DNA from: DASVTR01 sp036387475
GTDB taxonomy: Bacteria; Acidobacteriota; Blastocatellia; Pyrinomonadales; Pyrinomonadaceae
Direction of reading: 5' to 3'
Assembly (NCBI GenBank): GCA_036387475.1
Contig: DASVTR010000016.1
Location: forward strand, 434,001-498,000
DNA length: 64,000 nt
Positions 61,819 through 64,000 of this stretch are shown piece after piece (the first letter of the stretch is position 1; every line of letters begins with the position of its first letter). The notes under the pieces were generated by a model that saw only the letters and a list, made by a program, of their open reading frames with translations, was not told the DNA's origin and did no database searches. A program made the translations under genes and the position numbers.

Positions 61819-63516
61819 CTAGTCGAGCGCGGCTCTTTGAGACGAGAGCGTGCGGGCCGTTTCGACCAGCTTGATGAAATCCGTGCGGTAGCCTTGCAAA
61901 TCAGCGCCGGTTGAGGCTCGCGCCAGTTGCAGCACGTCGTTGTAACTAGCGTCCGCTTTGTATTGGGAAGCGCGCAGCAGCATCCCGAACTCGGCGACGG
62001 CTGAGGCAAACTTGAAATTCTCGGAGGCGTTGTTCAAAGTGCTGCCCTTGTCTGCGAGGCCGATGTTGAGCAGCTTGCTGACTTGCGCGTCAGGCTCTTT
62101 GTAGCGGAGCTTGATGTTCATTAACTCGCGGCTGTCGGCCATCGCCGTTGTCTGCGCGGGCTGCTGGTACTTCAAAGGGTCAACGCCTGCGTTATCAAAC
62201 TTCTGCCCGTAAGGTACGACTTCGTAAAGGGCCGTAACGGTATGGCCCGCGCCGATCTCGCCCGCGTCCTTGCGGTCGTCGTTAAAATCCTGATCCCTGA
62301 GCAGACGATTTTCGTAACCGATGAGACGATAGGCCGCCGCCTGCTTCGGGTTAAACTCAACCTGTATCTTGACATCCTTGGCGATGGTAAAGAGCGTGCC
62401 GCCGATTTGCTCGCCGAGCGCTTTGCGCGCTTCGTTGAGCGTGTCAATGTAGGCGTAGTTGCCGTTGCCCTTGTCGGCCAACTGCTCCATCTTCGAGTCC
62501 TGCGTGTTGCCCGTACCGAAGCCGAGCACGGAGAGAAAGACGCCACTCTCTCTCTTCTCTTCAATCAGGCGCACGAGGTCGCCTTCGCTCGTCACGCCGA
62601 CGTTGAAATCGCCGTCCGTTGCAAGGATGACGCGATTTGAGCCTCCCCGGATAAAGTTCTGCTGCGCGATCTGATAGGCGAGTTGAATTCCTGCCGCGCC
62701 GTTGGTCGAGCCGCCCGCTTTGAGTTGGTCGAGCGCGCTGATAATCTCACTTTTGCGGTCGCCCGAAGTCGAGGGCAGCACCAGCCCGCTTGAGCCTGCG
62801 TAGACGACGATGGCGACGCGATCAGTCGCTCTCAACTGTTCGACCAGCGTTTTCAGCGCTGCCTTCAGAAGCGGCAGCTTGTTCGGCTCATCCATCGAGC
62901 CGGAAACGTCCAACAAAAAGACGAGATTGGCGGGCGGCATCTGCTCCATCGGAATCTTTTTACCTTGCAGGCCGATGTGTACGAGCCTGTGCGATTTGTT
63001 CCAGGGGGCTTCGGAGACTTCCGCCGTCACGGAGAAGGGAGCTTCGCCGACCGGCTGCGGGTAATCGTAAGAGAAATAGTTGACCAGTTCTTCGATGCGG
63101 ACGGCATCTTTGGGCGGCAGTCGCCCATCGTTGAGAAAGCGACGAGTGTTGCTGTAGGAAGCCGTGTCAACGTCAATCGAAAAGGTCGAGAGCGGAGCGC
63201 GCGAGACTTCTATAAAAGGGTTTTCCTCTATGTGCGAGTACGCCTCTCTATCGCCAAACTTTTTCGCTTCCTGTTCGGCCACGTTGGCGTTTGCCTGTTG
63301 GTTCGGTGCTATTTCACTGGTAAGCGTGCCCGTAGAGGGTTGGTCAGAATTGTACTCGGCGACTTGCTGATTAGCCTTCTTCGCGCATGAAGAAAAGAGC
63401 AAGGACGCGATGAGACAGAGGGCAAGTAAAAGCTGTCGCTTGCCTCTGAGCGCGCCCCGTCGCCACGATGAAAATTTCTTCCACAGAGTCGGGTTAGCTT
63501 CCACATCATCTTTCAT
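61819..63516 (-). CDS. VWA-domain lipoprotein (YfbK-like)
   Basis: 565 aa from ATG 63516, chosen because AAGGAG (63522-63527) is 6 nt before; the frame continues upstream to 63657. A hydrophobic segment ending SSC (LLFSSCAKK) looks like a lipobox, though Phe at -3 is atypical. DUF3520/YfbK layout: N-terminal VWF_N-like region (EENPFIEVSRAPLSTFSIDV), VWA domain with MIDAS LLDVSGSMDEPNK and a C-terminal region ending AEFGMLLRASQYKAD. Likely a surface or periplasmic adhesive/scaffold protein. Confidence 0.9.
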   Translation of the reverse strand: MKDDVEANPTLWKKFSSWRRGALRGKRQLLLALCLIASLLFSSCAKKANQQVAEYNSDQPSTGTLTSEIAPNQQANANVAEQEAKKFGDREAYSHIEENPFIEVSRAPLSTFSIDVDTASYSNTRRFLNDGRLPPKDAVRIEELVNYFSYDYPQPVGEAPFSVTAEVSEAPWNKSHRLVHIGLQGKKIPMEQMPPANLVFLLDVSGSMDEPNKLPLLKAALKTLVEQLRATDRVAIVVYAGSSGLVLPSTSGDRKSEIISALDQLKAGGSTNGAAGIQLAYQIAQQNFIRGGSNRVILATDGDFNVGVTSEGDLVRLIEEKRESGVFLSVLGFGTGNTQDSKMEQLADKGNGNYAYIDTLNEARKALGEQIGGTLFTIAKDVKIQVEFNPKQAAAYRLIGYENRLLRDQDFNDDRKDAGEIGAGHTVTALYEVVPYGQKFDNAGVDPLKYQQPAQTTAMADSRELMNIKLRYKEPDAQVSKLLNIGLADKGSTLNNASENFKFASAVAEFGMLLRASQYKADASYNDVLQLARASTGADLQGYRTDFIKLVETARTLSSQRAALD

Positions 63517-63649
63517 CGCAATCTCCTTCGGCGTTGTGCCACGGCTTCGGCGTTTGATCTTGCAGGCTTGAATGGAGCGACGCGTAAATCTTGCGCCTGA
63601 CTTGCAAACTTTGGTGCGTAAGCGCGGGTAGTGCTTACGGGCGCGACTT

Positions 63650-64000
63650 CTAGTCAACCTGCACTAAGACCGGAATCAATATCTCTATGTCCATACCCAT
63701 AACTAAGGTCTGCCTGATAGCGTCCTCGCCTGACACGGTAGAGACGCCGACTTTGGCATAGAACCCGGAACGCGGCACGCGGCGTTCGGCAGACCACTGG
63801 CACGGGGCAGCAACCGTCAGGCTGACTTCATCGCCGTTCGCGAACGGGTTGAGGATTTCGACCGGCTCAATCCGCCAGTGTTCGTGGAGAGGACTCGTGA
63901 GGGTAAAGAAAGAAGTATAAACCCAGATTCGCTCCGGGGCTGGGCCAGCAGCATCGCGCTTGAGCCTGAGCGTCGTGTAGCTTTGATGATTGATAAAGTC
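63650..64000 (-). CDS. C-terminal part of unidentified protein (start beyond window)
   Basis: The minus-strand frame is open from the window edge to TAG at 63650-63652: 116 residues without a start, so the gene begins to the right. The sequence (RIWVYTSFFTLTSPLHEHWR, then VEILNPFANGDEVSLTVAAP) looks like an ordinary beta-rich protein, with no family recognised. It is upstream of the VWA gene on the same strand and could share its transcript. Confidence 0.6.
   Translation of the reverse strand, partial: DFINHQSYTTLRLKRDAAGPAPERIWVYTSFFTLTSPLHEHWRIEPVEILNPFANGDEVSLTVAAPCQWSAERRVPRSGFYAKVGVSTVSGEDAIRQTLVMGMDIEILIPVLVQVD

Overview
The window comes from a bacterial chromosome of fairly high GC, with mostly ATG/GTG/TTG starts behind Shine-Dalgarno sites. 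Gene content fits an Acidobacteriota-type organism, perhaps class Blastocatellia: long TPR regulators ending in Fis-type helices, several unclassified Zn-ribbon membrane proteins, an asnB/DUF354/sugar-phosphotransferase polysaccharide cluster and a two-Hsp20/ClpB cluster. This placement is inference from gene content. No rRNA, tRNA or CRISPR was recognised.

Layout. 1-16 kb is a surface-polysaccharide locus: sugar-nucleotide epimerase, membrane glycosyltransferases, four SAM methyltransferases, a membrane sulfatase/phosphatase-fold enzyme, a GT2 transferase, an asparagine-synthase-type amidotransferase, an alpha/alpha-toroid protein, a DUF354 protein and a polyprenyl glycosylphosphotransferase. 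An O-antigen ligase/polymerase-like protein at 20.0-21.6 kb and two GT4 transferases at 38-40.5 kb probably serve the same kind of pathway. 16-24 kb holds a TPR-Fis-receiver regulator divergent from a 71-aa secreted peptide, an exported M20 peptidase, the ligase, and a subtilase ending in a hexapeptide-repeat tail. 24.2-29.6 kb looks like an acquired segment: a 2.3-kb mobile element with iterated inverted ends and a passenger membrane gene abuts the 3' remnant of an XRE regulator gene, followed by a PLD-type restriction endonuclease and a convergent adenine methyltransferase. 29.8-32.9 kb is a large TPR/sigma-54 activator. 33-38 kb is a housekeeping operon (ffh-rpsP-khpA-rimM-trmD-rplS-rnhB) behind a near-consensus promoter. 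40-47.7 kb is accessory: a membrane AraC regulator, a beta-barrel protein, 21-bp minisatellites and several hypotheticals. 48-57 kb is a minus-strand stress cluster (Clp ATPase, groL, grpE, hsp20, clpB, hsp20). 57-64 kb carries a MscS-cNMP channel, a non-canonical NRAMP transporter beside a PRC/MgtE_N/CBS protein, a VWA lipoprotein and a gene cut by the right edge.

Two patterns run across the window. First, many gene junctions hold a long inverted repeat made of short tandem units; the sequence differs at each site but the architecture is the same, and some arms run into coding sequence. Second, 21-bp-period arrays flank the AraC and beta-barrel genes. The most original candidates for a new system are the TPR-regulator/secreted-peptide pair and the iterated-end mobile element with its passenger gene.
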